Origin: Actinacidiphila yeochonensis CN732 | GTDB taxonomy: Bacteria > Actinomycetota > Actinomycetes > Streptomycetales > Streptomycetaceae | Length of the DNA: 64,000 nucleotides | Assembly: GCF_000745345.1 (NCBI RefSeq) | Contig: NZ_JQNR01000005.1 | Coordinates: 3,162,001-3,226,000 of the forward strand | Reading direction: 5' to 3' | In this document: one piece after another, positions 1 to 8,719 of the stretch | How positions within the stretch are numbered: position 1 is the stretch's first letter | How the letters are laid out: each line of letters begins with the position of its first letter | Position numbers and translations under genes: made by a program | The notes under the pieces: model-generated | What the model was told of the DNA's origin: nothing | What the model saw: the letters and a program-made list of their open reading frames with translations, nothing else | Databases searched by the model: none

Positions 1-1563
1 GCGGCTCGGGGAAGCCGTAGCCGCCCGGCCCCTGCTGGTGGTCTGCCGGCCGTGCCGTTTCGGGAGTGACCGGGGGGAAGGCGTAGGGGCCGGGCGCCAC
101 CGGCCGGCCGACGGGCGGCGGGAAGTCCTGGCCCGACGCCGCGTGCGGCTCCTGCGCCGGCGGGTACGGGTGCCCGGGGCCGCCGGTCGGCGTCGCGGGG
201 GAGTGGGGCCCGGCGTTCGGCTGCGGACCGACCGGCGCGTGCCCGCTGCGGCCGTCCGGCTGGGCATCCTGCGCGGGCGCGTCCTCGGCCCGCGGGAACT
301 GCGGCGGCAGCGGCGGAACCGGCCCGCGCGGGGCCCCGCCAGCCAGGGCGCCTGCCCGGGCTGCACGGCGCCGGGCAGCGGCGTCCAGACCGGAGCCCGC
401 TTCTCCGTCGGCTCCGCGTCCTCCGGCAGCGCCGCGCCGGACGCGGAGCCGCCGCCCGGCCCGGCGGACCCGTCGTGGGACCTCTCGGCAGAGGGCGTGC
501 CGACGACCGGCGCTTCCTGATCCGCCTCGGGCCCGGCGTCCGGAGGCACCACGCCCTGGGGCCCGGCCGGTCCGGCCCCGTGCGCTTCGGCCGGTTCGGC
601 CGGTACGGCGTCGTGGGGCTCGGCCTCGCGCGGAGCCGTGTCCTGCGGCTCGGCCGCCGGGCCCGCAGGGCCGAATCCGGCGGCTCGCGGCGGTTCGGCC
701 GGGCGCTCCGGGACGGCCGGGCGCTCCGGGACGGCGAACGAGCCGCCCGGGCCCGCCTCGGCAGCCCGGGACGGGACGCCGTCACCCTTCGCCGGCATTC
801 CAGGGGCCCCCGGGCCGCCTGCCCTTTCGGCGCTCTCGGCGCTCTCGGCGTCCTTGACGCCGAAGGACGTCTCCCCGAGCTTCACGCCGGCCCGCTCCTC
901 GATCTTCGCCCGCATCGCGGCGGCGGAGAACCGCACGGCGACGCTGCGCACCCCCTCTTCGCCGTCCTCGCCGTCCTCGGCGGCCGTACCAGCCGCCGGC
1001 GCCGGCCCGGCCGCCGGCGGCAGCGGGAAGTCCGTCTGAGCGGCGTGCCGTTCCGCCCCGGCCGCGACGGGCGCGGCCGGCGAATCCGGTGTCCAGGAGG
1101 GGAGTTCCGGTACCGATGCGGGGCCGGAGCCGGAGAAGGGGGCGGAGTAGGAACCGGAGAAGGGAACAGCGGAGGGATCGGTGAAGGGCGTCGGAGCGGC
1201 CTGCGGGAGCACGGGGCCCCACGCTGGACCCGGCCGCGCGGCCGGGTCCTGGCCCTGACCGGGCGGTTGGGCCGTACCGGCGGAGGCGCCGACGGGACCG
1301 TTCACCGGCGGGGCCGCCGGGAACCGTCCGGAGCCCCCGACGCCGTCCGAGGCACCCGCGGCGTCCGCACCCGGGTCGCCCGCACCCGTGTCCTCGTGCT
1401 CGGAGCCGTCCCCTTCCACGGCGTCCGACGTGCTCTGCATGTACCAGGCAGAGGGCGGGAAGTCGAAGCGGTACTCACCGGTGACGTCGTTGACGGCGCC
1501 GCCGGCCGGCTCCTCGACTGGGGCGCCCCCGCCCGCGCGGTCGTCGTCCCGATCGCTGCTCAC
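1..1563 (-). CDS. Pro/Ala-rich protein, N-terminal part, runs off left edge, apparent frameshift
   Basis: The start is a GTG at 1563-1561, preceded on the minus strand by GGGAGG with a 4-base spacer. The protein begins MSSDRDDDRAGGG, contains the motif FDFPPSAWYM and is then dominated by Pro, Ala, Gly and acidic residues with no membrane segment. A more ordered patch (VRSVAVRFSAAAMRAKIEE) is coded near 940-880. The reading frame stays open to position 1, but below about 330 the Pro-rich composition moves into the neighbouring frame. Restoring one base in the G4C4 run at 330-337 joins PGQAPWLAG to a Pro-rich continuation ending GGYGFPEP at the edge. Disordered N-termini like this occur on the EspI-type ATPases linked to type VII secretion, whose genes I recall lying near rpsO in streptomycetes. 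That is inference, because any ATPase domain would be outside the window. Confidence 0.6.
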   Translation of the reverse strand, partial: MSSDRDDDRAGGGAPVEEPAGGAVNDVTGEYRFDFPPSAWYMQSTSDAVEGDGSEHEDTGAGDPGADAAGASDGVGGSGRFPAAPPVNGPVGASAGTAQPPGQGQDPAARPGPAWGPVLPQAAPTPFTDPSAVPFSGSYSAPFSGSGPASVPELPSWTPDSPAAPVAAGAERHAAQTDFPLPPAAGPAPAAGTAAEDGEDGEEGVRSVAVRFSAAAMRAKIEERAGVKLGETSFGVKDAESAESAERAGGPGAPGMPAKGDGVPSRAAEAGPGGSFAVPERPAVPERPAEPPRAAGFGPAGPAAEPQDTAPREAEPHDAVPAEPAEAHGAGPAGPQGVVPPDAGPEADQEAPVVGTPSAERSHDGSAGPGGGSASGAALPEDAEPTEKRAPVWTPLPGAVQPGQAPWLAGPRAGRFRRCRRSSRGPRTRPRRMPSRTAAAGTRRSVRSRTPGPTPPRRRPAAPGTRTRRRRSRTRRRARTSRRPSAGRWRPAPTPSPRSLPKRHGRQTTSRGRAATASPSR

Positions 1564-1857
1564 AATGCCTCCCGGTCTGCGTCGAGGAGCAACTCGCGGC
1601 CGACTCCCCTCCCCGTACGCCGCAGGGCCGGGAGCCCCTGCGGGCCGCCGTCCTGCCGCTGTCGCCCACAGCCTAATCGCCCGAACGGCCCTGATGTCAG
1701 GCCGTGATGTCCCGCTTCGCTCTTTCCCGATCGAGCCGTGGCAAACCCCCGTCCCGCGCCGTCCCCCTCCCGAGTGGCGGCGGCCTTCCGGACCCGGCGC
1801 CCGGACTCCCACCAACAGCCCCCCCGGGGGCCCTTGACGGCGTATACGATCGCGCTC

Positions 1858-2475
1858 ATGCGTCCCGGACGGATCATCTTCCTCAACGGCACGTCCAGTT
1901 CGGGCAAGTCCAGCATCGCCCGTGAGCTGCTCTCGATCCTCGACGGCGACCCCTACTTCTACTTCGCCGTCGACACCGTCAACGCCATGCGCGGCGCCAA
2001 GGACATCCCCCCGGGCGCCTTGGACGCGGTCCTCACCCGGACCCGGATGGGATACCACCGCGCCGCCGCGGGAATGGCCGCGGCCGGGAACGACCTCGTG
2101 ATGGACCACGTCCTCAGTGAGCCGTGGCGGCTCGACGACTGCCTGACCGTCCTCGCCGACCTCGACGTCTTCCTCATCGGGGTGCACTGCCCGCTGCCCG
2201 AGCTCAAGCGGCGGGAGGCGGCGCGCGGCGACCGGCCGCCGGGACTGGCCTCCTACCAGTACACCCGGGTGCACGCCCACGGGCTGTACGACTTCGAGTG
2301 CGACACCGGCACCGCCTCGCCCCGGGAGTGCGCCGAGCTGGTGAAGGAGTACGTCGAGTCCAGGGTGTCCCAGGGCGGGCCGCCCACCGCCTTCCGCCGG
2401 CTGCGGGCCCTGCGCGCGGCGCACAGCGCCTATGCTTCGGAAGCTCCGGGCTACGCCGCGAGGCCGCCCGGGTAG
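1858..2475 (+). CDS. chloramphenicol phosphotransferase-like P-loop kinase
   Basis: This is a 205-residue cytoplasmic P-loop protein of the chloramphenicol 3-O-phosphotransferase (CPT) family. The Walker A motif GTSSSGKS lies at residues 11-18, right after the first beta strand (RIIFLN). Asp39 in FAVDTVNAM matches the family's catalytic Asp that follows strand 2. The motifs MDHVL and GVHCPLPELKRREAARGDR fit the strand 3 and lid region, and the length is close to the usual 180-200. The ATG at 1858 is chosen because it places Walker A as in the family; an open frame continues upstream without homology. Whether it modifies an antibiotic or another small molecule cannot be told. It stands alone, divergent from the left-edge gene. 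Confidence 0.85.
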   Translation: MRPGRIIFLNGTSSSGKSSIARELLSILDGDPYFYFAVDTVNAMRGAKDIPPGALDAVLTRTRMGYHRAAAGMAAAGNDLVMDHVLSEPWRLDDCLTVLADLDVFLIGVHCPLPELKRREAARGDRPPGLASYQYTRVHAHGLYDFECDTGTASPRECAELVKEYVESRVSQGGPPTAFRRLRALRAAHSAYASEAPGYAARPPG

Positions 2476-2859
2476 CGGTCCTCCTCTTCAGGAGTCCTCC
2501 CCGGAGCCCTTCCGGCGAGCCCTCCCCGGAGGGAGTCCTCTCCTGAGCCTCCTCCCCGGCTCCGCGCGGGCGCCGTGCGCCGCCCCGGAAGCCGCGCACG
2601 GGGCTCGCCCGGCAGCGCTCACCCGGAAGGCGCTCACGGAGCCGTGTGTCCCCGGGTGCGGCGTGCTCCTCCGTGCCCCGGCCCGCCGCCGGATCACCCC
2701 CGGACCGACCCGTGAGGAGGGGGTGTCACCCGGGCTGCTACGCTGGGTGGCGGCCCGCGTGTGTCCGCACCGCGCGGCAAGGCCTCGTGAGTCACCTGAG
2801 ACACCCCGCGATGAAGACCGGGGGCGCTCGGAGGCCGATCCGAAACCCTAGGAGTCCGT
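2476..2859. other. intergenic region upstream of rpsO
   Basis: This 384-base gap has no convincing coding frame. Its left part repeats short variants of CTCCCCGGAG and GGAGTCCTC, giving several weak imperfect hairpins that could serve as a terminator for the preceding gene. A TACGCT hexamer at 2739-2744 could be the -10 of the rpsO promoter, although no good -35 is visible. AGGAG at about 2850 is the rpsO ribosome binding site. Confidence 0.35.
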
Positions 2860-3147
2860 ATGTCGCTCGACGTCGAGACGAAGAAGCAGATCATCGCCGA
2901 GTTCGGCACCAAGGAGGGCGACACCGGCTCCCCCGAGGTCCAGGTGGCCCTTCTGTCGCGCCGGATCTCGGACCTGACCGAGCACCTCAAGACCCACAAG
3001 CACGACCACCACTCGCGTCGTGGTCTGCTGATCCTGGTCGGTCAGCGCCGCCGTCTGCTCCAGTACCTCGCCAAGAAGGACATCACGCGCTTCCGCGAGC
3101 TGCGTGAGCGCCTCGGCATCCGTGCCGGTGCGGCCGGCGTCCGCTAG
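2860..3147 (+). CDS. rpsO: 30S ribosomal protein S15
   Basis: S15 binds the central domain of 16S rRNA early in 30S assembly. The 95 residues match the family length and carry its hallmarks: GTKEGDTGSPEVQVALLSRRI, then LTEHLKTHKHDHHSRRGLL, then the basic C-terminal half (VGQRRRLLQYLAKKD, FRELRERLGIR). The ATG is preceded by AGGAG. It is followed by a stem-loop and then pnp on the same strand, the arrangement found in most bacteria, where readthrough and an internal pnp promoter both feed pnp. Confidence 0.98.
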   Translation: MSLDVETKKQIIAEFGTKEGDTGSPEVQVALLSRRISDLTEHLKTHKHDHHSRRGLLILVGQRRRLLQYLAKKDITRFRELRERLGIRAGAAGVR

Positions 3148-3158
3148 GCAGGCGCACA

Positions 3159-3191
3159 GGGAGCGGTTCCCGGATGAACGGGGCCGCTCCC
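3159..3191 (+). terminator. rpsO stem-loop, terminator or attenuator
   Basis: GGGAGCGG at 3159-3166 pairs perfectly with CCGCTCCC at 3184-3191, and CTTTTCC follows. It lies 12 bases after the rpsO stop. It looks like an intrinsic terminator, probably leaky because pnp follows on the same strand. Confidence 0.7.
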
Positions 3192-3374
3192 TTTTCCGTA
3201 TTTCCGTATGTCCGGGTCGGCCGCTCCCCAGCGCCACGCCCGGCCCACGGAGAACCGGTTCCGCTGCGCCGGGCCACGGGCTGTGCACAGGACGTGCGCG
3301 ACAGGCCCGGGGTCTGGTGCAATGGAACTGTTGACAAACGACGAGGAGGGAGCGTCCTCACATCCGCCGCAGAC

Positions 3375-3434
3375 GCCGGTCCTCGGTAGTGGCTCCCGGG
3401 TGGAACCACCCGGTGGCTTCGATCGAAGACCGGC
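3375..3434 (+). promoter_or_regulatory. long hairpin in the pnp leader, likely RNase III processing site
   Basis: The outer arms GCCGGTC (3375-3381) and GACCGGC (3428-3434) pair perfectly. The inner arms CCGGGTGG and CCACCCGG close on an AA turn around 3404-3405, with a partly paired internal loop between. Streptomyces rpsO-pnp transcripts are known to be cut by RNase III in an intergenic hairpin and to be autoregulated by PNPase. This element, 75 bases before the pnp start, is the best candidate. Confidence 0.65.
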
Positions 3435-3509
3435 CCAGGCAATGGACGCCCCTCCGCCGACGGCCCGCCGGGGAGACGCCCCGGGGGCGAGACGAGGAGA
3501 ATCCCCATA

Positions 3510-5729
3510 GTGGAGAACGAGACCCACTACGCCGAAGCCGTGATCGACAACGGCACGTTCGGCACCCGCACCATCCGCTTCGAGACGGGCCGGCTGGCCC
3601 GCCAGGCCGCCGGCTCCGCCGTGGCCTACCTGGACGACGACACCATGGTGCTGTCGGCGACCAGCGCCTCGAAGCAGCCCAAGGAGCACTTCGACTTCTT
3701 CCCCCTGACGGTGGACGTCGAGGAGCGCATGTACGCGGCCGGCCGTATCCCCGGCTCCTTCTTCCGCCGTGAGGGCCGCCCCTCCGAGGACGCCATCCTC
3801 ACCTGCCGGCTGATCGACCGCCCGCTGCGGCCGTCCTTCGTCAAGGGCCTGCGCAACGAGATCCAGATCGTCTGCACGATCATGGCGCTCAACCCCGACC
3901 ACCTGTACGACGTGGTCGCGATCAACGCCGCCTCCTGCTCCACGCAGCTGGCCGGCCTGCCGTTCTCCGGCCCCATCGGCGGTGTCCGGGTCGCCCTGAT
4001 CCGCAACCAGTGGGTGGCCTTCCCGACCCACACCGAGCTGGAGGAGGCCGTGTTCGACATGGTCGTCGCCGGCCGGGTGCTGGACGACGGCGACGTGGCG
4101 ATCATGATGGTCGAGGCCGAGGCCACCGACAAGACGATCAGCCTGGTCGCGGGCGGCGTCGAGGCGCCCACCGAGGAGGTCGTGGCCGCCGGTCTGGAGG
4201 CCGCGAAGCCGTTCATCAAGGTGCTGTGCAAGGCGCAGTCCGAGCTCGCCGCGAAGGCCGCCAAGCCCACCGGCGAGTTCCCGGTCTTCCTGGACTACCA
4301 GGACGACGTCTTCGAGGCGCTTGAGGCCGCGGTCACCGACGAGCTGGCGCAGGCGCTCACCATCGCCGGCAAGCAGGACCGCGAGTCCGAGCTGGACCGG
4401 GTCAAGGGCCTGGCCGCCGAGAAGCTGCTGCCGCAGTTCGAGGGGCGCGAGAAGGAGATCTCCGCCGCCTACCGGTCGCTGACCAAGAAGCTGGTCCGCC
4501 AGCGCGTGATCCGCGACAAGGTGCGCATCGACGGCCGCGGCGTCACCGACATCCGCACCCTGGCCGCCGAGGTCGAGGCCATCCCGCGCGTGCACGGCTC
4601 GGCGCTCTTCGAGCGCGGCGAGACGCAGATCCTGGGCGTCACCACGCTGAACATGCTCCGGATGGAGCAGCAGCTGGACACCCTCGCGCCCGAGACGCGC
4701 AAGCGCTACATGCACAACTACAACTTCCCGCCGTACTCCGTCGGTGAGACCGGCCGCGTCGGCTCCCCGAAGCGGCGCGAGATCGGCCACGGCGCCCTCG
4801 CCGAGCGCGCCCTGATCCCGGTGCTCCCCACCCGCGAGGAGTTCCCGTACGCCATCCGCCAGGTCTCCGAGGCGCTGGGCTCCAACGGCTCCACCTCGAT
4901 GGGCTCGGTCTGCGCGTCCACCATGTCGCTGCTCAACGCCGGTGTGCCGCTCAAGGCCCCGGTCGCCGGCATCGCCATGGGCCTGATCTCCCAGGAGATC
5001 GACGGCAAGACGCACTACGTGGCGCTCACCGACATCCTCGGTGCCGAGGACGCCTTCGGTGACATGGACTTCAAGGTCGCCGGCACCAAGGACTTCGTGA
5101 CCGCCCTCCAGCTGGACACCAAGCTGGACGGCATCCCGGCGTCCGTGCTGGCCGCGGCCCTCAAGCAGGCCCGCGACGCCCGCCTGCACATCCTCGACGT
5201 GATGATGGAGGCCATCGACTCCCCGGACGAGATGTCCCCGAACGCGCCGCGGATCATCAGCATCAAGATCCCGGTGGACAAGATCGGCGAGGTCATCGGC
5301 CCCAAGGGCAAGATGATCAACCAGATCCAGGAGGACACCGGCGCCGACATCTCCATCGAGGACGACGGCACCGTGCTGATCGGCGCGACCGAGGGCTCCC
5401 AGGCCGAGGCCGCCCGGGCGATGATCAACCAGATCGCCAACCCGACCATGCCCGAGGTCGGCGAGCGCTACCTGGGCACCGTGGTGAAGACCACGACCTT
5501 CGGCGCCTTCGTCTCGCTCATGCCGGGCAAGGACGGTCTGCTGCACATCTCGCAGATCCGCAAGCTCGCCGGCGGCAAGCGCGTGGAGAACGTCGAGGAC
5601 GTCCTCGGCGTCGGCACCAAGGTGCAGGTCGAGATCGCCGAGATCGACCAGCGGGGCAAGCTCTCGCTGATCCCGGTCGTCGAGGGCGAGGACGGCGAGG
5701 CCGACGCGAAGGACGAGTCGGCCAAGTGA
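3510..5729 (+). CDS. pnp: polyribonucleotide nucleotidyltransferase (PNPase)
   Basis: PNPase degrades RNA 3' to 5' with phosphate and also adds 3' tails, the main polyadenylation-like activity in streptomycetes. The 739 residues show two RNase PH domains (about 10-240 and 335-560) joined by a helical domain. A KH domain follows, with GPKG at about 597-600 inside KIPVDKIGEVIGPKGKMI. An S1 domain sits near 650-720 (GTVVKTTTFGAFVSLMPGKDGLLHIS). The active-site region includes RREIGHGALAERAL. The GTG start at 3510 is preceded by GAGGAGAAT. The stop overlaps the start of the next gene. Confidence 0.98.
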   Translation: MENETHYAEAVIDNGTFGTRTIRFETGRLARQAAGSAVAYLDDDTMVLSATSASKQPKEHFDFFPLTVDVEERMYAAGRIPGSFFRREGRPSEDAILTCRLIDRPLRPSFVKGLRNEIQIVCTIMALNPDHLYDVVAINAASCSTQLAGLPFSGPIGGVRVALIRNQWVAFPTHTELEEAVFDMVVAGRVLDDGDVAIMMVEAEATDKTISLVAGGVEAPTEEVVAAGLEAAKPFIKVLCKAQSELAAKAAKPTGEFPVFLDYQDDVFEALEAAVTDELAQALTIAGKQDRESELDRVKGLAAEKLLPQFEGREKEISAAYRSLTKKLVRQRVIRDKVRIDGRGVTDIRTLAAEVEAIPRVHGSALFERGETQILGVTTLNMLRMEQQLDTLAPETRKRYMHNYNFPPYSVGETGRVGSPKRREIGHGALAERALIPVLPTREEFPYAIRQVSEALGSNGSTSMGSVCASTMSLLNAGVPLKAPVAGIAMGLISQEIDGKTHYVALTDILGAEDAFGDMDFKVAGTKDFVTALQLDTKLDGIPASVLAAALKQARDARLHILDVMMEAIDSPDEMSPNAPRIISIKIPVDKIGEVIGPKGKMINQIQEDTGADISIEDDGTVLIGATEGSQAEAARAMINQIANPTMPEVGERYLGTVVKTTTFGAFVSLMPGKDGLLHISQIRKLAGGKRVENVEDVLGVGTKVQVEIAEIDQRGKLSLIPVVEGEDGEADAKDESAK

Positions 5730-7102
5730 CAACCCGCTCCACCGCGGCGACGGCCCGCCCCACCACCAAGGGGCGGGCCGTCCGCACGCGGACCCTGCTG
5801 CCGGGCACCGACGGAACCGGCACCGTACGCCGCTCCGTGCTGCCCGGCGGGCTGCGCGTGGTCACCGAGACGCTCCCCACGGTCCGCTCGGCCACCTTCG
5901 GCATCTGGGCCGCCGTCGGCTCCCGGGACGAGACCCCGGCCCTCAACGGCGCCACGCACTACCTGGAGCACCTGCTCTTCAAGGGCACCTCCCGGCGTAC
6001 CGCGCTGGACATCTCCGCCGCGATCGACGCGGTCGGCGGCGAGATGAACGCGTTCACCGCCAAGGAGTACACCTGCTACTACGCCAGGGTGCTCGACACC
6101 GACCTGCCGCTGGCCATCGACGTGGTCAGCGACATGCTCACCGGCTCCCTGATCCGCCAGGAGGACCTCGACGCCGAGCGCGGCGTCGTCCTGGAGGAGA
6201 TCGCGATGACCGAGGACGACCCCGGCGACCAGGTGCACGACCTGTTCACCACCGCCCTGCTCGGCGACTCGCCGCTGGGCCGGCCCGTCCTGGGCACAGT
6301 GGACACCGTCAACGCCCTCACCCGTGACCAGGTCGCCCGCTTCTACCGCAAGCACTACGACCCCACGCGGCTGGTGGTGGCCGCCGCCGGCAACATCGAC
6401 CACGCCACCGTGGTCCGCCAGGTCCGGCGTGCCTTCGAGCGGGCGGGCGCCCTGCACGACGCCGCGGCGGTGCCCCTGCCGCCGCGCACCGGCAGCCGCA
6501 CCCTGCGCGGCACCGGCCGCGTCGAGATCCTCGACCGCCGCACCGAGCAGGCGCACGTCGTCCTCGGCATGCCGGGGCTCTCCCGCACCGACGAGCGCCG
6601 CTGGGCGCTCGGGGTGCTCAACGCCGCCCTCGGCGGCGGCATGAGCTCCCGCCTCTTCCAGGAGGTCCGGGAGAAGCGCGGTCTGGCCTACTCGGTGTAC
6701 TCCTACACCTCCTCCTACGCGGACTGCGGCATGTTCGGCGTGTACGCCGGCTGCCAGCCCCGCCGGGTGCCCGAGGTGCTCAAGATCTGCCGCGACGAGC
6801 TCCAGCAGGTCGCCGAGCACGGTCTGGACGACGAGGAGCTGCGCCGCGCCATCGGGCAGCTGGCCGGCTCCACCGTGCTGGGCCTGGAGGACACCGGCGC
6901 CCTGATGAACCGGATCGGCAAGAGCGAACTGTGCTGGGGCGAGCAGCTGTCCGTGGACGACATGCTCGCCCGGATCGCCGCCGTCACCCCTGACGAGGTG
7001 CGCGCGGTGGCCCGGGACGTCCTGGGCCAGCGGCCCTCTCTCGCCGTGATAGGTCCGGTCAAGGAGAAGCAGGCGGCACGGCTGCACGAGGCCGTCGCGT
7101 GA
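5726..7102 (+). CDS. M16-family zinc metallopeptidase
   Basis: This 458-residue peptidase belongs to the pitrilysin/mitochondrial processing peptidase family. The inverted zinc motif HYLEH is at residues 78-82, and the distal glutamates E157/E158 lie in VVLEEIAMTEDDPGDQ. The C-terminal half carries the R/Y signature (FQEVREKRGLAYSVYSY) that binds substrate ends. The GTG start shares the sequence GTGA with the pnp stop, so translation is probably coupled to pnp. This pairing is conserved in actinobacteria. No signal peptide is visible, so it is likely cytoplasmic. The natural substrate is unknown. Confidence 0.93.
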   Translation: MTTRSTAATARPTTKGRAVRTRTLLPGTDGTGTVRRSVLPGGLRVVTETLPTVRSATFGIWAAVGSRDETPALNGATHYLEHLLFKGTSRRTALDISAAIDAVGGEMNAFTAKEYTCYYARVLDTDLPLAIDVVSDMLTGSLIRQEDLDAERGVVLEEIAMTEDDPGDQVHDLFTTALLGDSPLGRPVLGTVDTVNALTRDQVARFYRKHYDPTRLVVAAAGNIDHATVVRQVRRAFERAGALHDAAAVPLPPRTGSRTLRGTGRVEILDRRTEQAHVVLGMPGLSRTDERRWALGVLNAALGGGMSSRLFQEVREKRGLAYSVYSYTSSYADCGMFGVYAGCQPRRVPEVLKICRDELQQVAEHGLDDEELRRAIGQLAGSTVLGLEDTGALMNRIGKSELCWGEQLSVDDMLARIAAVTPDEVRAVARDVLGQRPSLAVIGPVKEKQAARLHEAVA

Positions 7103-7186
7103 GCCGAACCGTCCACACCCGGTAACACCCGCCCCCCAGGGGGATCGCCCCTTACCGCCAGCATCGACCCGAAGGACCTTCGAACG

Positions 7187-8002
7187 ATGAGCAAGCTGCG
7201 AGTGGCCGTCATCGGCGCCAAGGGCCGGATCGGCTCCGAGGCCGTCCGCGCGGTGGACGCCGCCGACGACCTCGACCTGGTCGCCGCCGTCGGCCGGGGC
7301 GACCCCCTGGAGGCGCTGACCGAGGCCGGTGCCCAGGTGGCCGTGGAGCTCACCCACCCCGACTCCGTCATGGGCAACCTGGAGTTCTGCGTCCGCAACG
7401 GCATCCACGCCGTGGTCGGTACCACCGGCTGGACCCCGGAGCGGCTGGCCACCCTCGAAGGGTGGCTGGCCGGCTCCCCGGACACCGGCGTCCTGATCGC
7501 GCCGAACTTCTCCATCGGCGCCGTGCTCACCATGCGCTTCGCCCAGCAGGCCGCCCGCTGGTTCGAGTCCGTCGAGGTCGTCGAGCTGCACCACGACCGC
7601 AAGGCCGACGCGCCCAGCGGCACCGCCACCCGCACCGCGCAGCTCATCGCCGCCGCGCGCGACCAGGCCGGCCGGCCGCGCCAGCAGGACCCCACCACGC
7701 ACGCCCTGGACGGCGCCCGCGGCGCCGACGTCGACGGCGTACCCGTCCACTCGGTCCGGCTGCGCGGCCTTCTGGCCCACCAGGAGGTGCTCTTCGGCGA
7801 CACCGGGGAGACGCTTACCATCCGGCACGACTCGCTGCACCACAGCAGCTTCATGCCGGGCATCCTGCTCGCCGCCCGCACCGTTCCCGGCGTCCCCGGC
7901 CTCACCTTCGGCCTGGAGCACTTCCTGGCCGGGGACGAGGGCGCCGACGGTGCCCGCGGCACCGAGGGCACTGGCTCCGGCCAGGCGCGCGAAGGGGCCT
8001 GA
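7187..8002 (+). CDS. dapB: 4-hydroxy-tetrahydrodipicolinate reductase
   Basis: DapB reduces the DapA product with NAD(P)H in the diaminopimelate/lysine pathway. The nucleotide loop GAKGRIG is at residues 10-16, and the catalytic motif ELHHDRKADAPSGTA holds His135/His136 and Lys139. VVGTTGW and PNFSIGAV are also family signatures. The length is 271, slightly long because of a polar Gly/Glu-rich tail (about the last 25 residues) with no known role. It starts 84 bases after the M16 gene, and dapA and dapF occur elsewhere in the window. Confidence 0.97.
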   Translation: MSKLRVAVIGAKGRIGSEAVRAVDAADDLDLVAAVGRGDPLEALTEAGAQVAVELTHPDSVMGNLEFCVRNGIHAVVGTTGWTPERLATLEGWLAGSPDTGVLIAPNFSIGAVLTMRFAQQAARWFESVEVVELHHDRKADAPSGTATRTAQLIAAARDQAGRPRQQDPTTHALDGARGADVDGVPVHSVRLRGLLAHQEVLFGDTGETLTIRHDSLHHSSFMPGILLAARTVPGVPGLTFGLEHFLAGDEGADGARGTEGTGSGQAREGA

Positions 8003-8006
8003 CACC

Positions 8007-8489
8007 ATGCGCGCCAAGCTGAGCTACGGCATCTCCGCGGTGGTCCTGGTCTTCTACTTCGTCCTGGTCGGCGACCGGGGCGTGCTGCTGATCGCCGACG
8101 GCCGGCCGGTCACGGTCGCCTTCGGCGTCGCCGTCCTGGTGCTGCCGCTGATCGGCGCCTGGTTCCTGTGGCACACCACCCAGTTCGCCCGCCACGCCGG
8201 CCGGCTGGGCCGGGAGCTGGAGGCCGAGGGCGGCCTGCCCGTCGACGAACTGGTCCGCACCCCCGGCGGCCGGATCGACCGCGGCTCCGCCGACGCCGTC
8301 TTCGCCAGGCGGCAGGCCGAGACCGAGGCCGCCCCGGACGACTGGCGCAACTGGTTCCGGCTCGCGGTGGCCTACTTCGACGCCCGCGACACGCCGAGGG
8401 CCCGCAAGGCCATGCAGCGCGCCATCGCGCTGCACGACGGCCGACCCGTCCCCGGCGCGCCCCGCCAGAAGGCACGTCCGCGGGCGTAG
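8007..8489 (+). CDS. small membrane protein with TPR-like C-terminus
   Basis: The ATG at 8007 lies 4 bases after the dapB stop, so the two are probably cotranscribed. The 160-residue product has two membrane segments, about 5-27 and 37-55, with the short loop VGDRGVLLIADGRPV between them. A cytoplasmic helical tail ends in WRNWFRLAVAYFDARDTPRARKAMQRAI, which reads like a single tetratricopeptide-type helix pair. I do not know its function. Homologous small proteins sit after dapB in other streptomycetes, to my recollection. Confidence 0.8.
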   Translation: MRAKLSYGISAVVLVFYFVLVGDRGVLLIADGRPVTVAFGVAVLVLPLIGAWFLWHTTQFARHAGRLGRELEAEGGLPVDELVRTPGGRIDRGSADAVFARRQAETEAAPDDWRNWFRLAVAYFDARDTPRARKAMQRAIALHDGRPVPGAPRQKARPRA

Positions 8490-8644
8490 GTCCGTACGGA
8501 GGGCTTGAGGGGGCCTGTGCGGGCCCTGGGACGGGGCGCACAGCGCTCCTGGTGCGAGCGGGACGGGCGGGGACCGGCGAGACGCGTGGAGGCTCGCGAG
8601 AGCCGCTGGGAGGCCGCAGCCAGGGCAGGGGCGACCACGCTGAC

Positions 8645-8688
8645 CAAGGCGGAACCAAGGCGGAACCAAGGCCGTACCGAGGCCGACC
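8645..8688. repeat. 11-bp tandem repeat, 4 copies
   Basis: CAAGGCGGAAC occurs twice exactly (8645-8655, 8656-8666), followed by the degenerate copies CAAGGCCGTAC and CGAGGCCGACC. It lies in the 230-base gap between two convergent genes, where I see nothing else of note. Confidence 0.7.
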
Positions 8689-8719
8689 AGTGGACGGCCC
8701 AGGGCCGGGTCGGGGTCCC

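Noticed and set aside
3144..5732. 862-residue open frame opposite pnp.
   Set aside because: Composition is the reverse shadow of PNPase, with no domain, start signal or homology.
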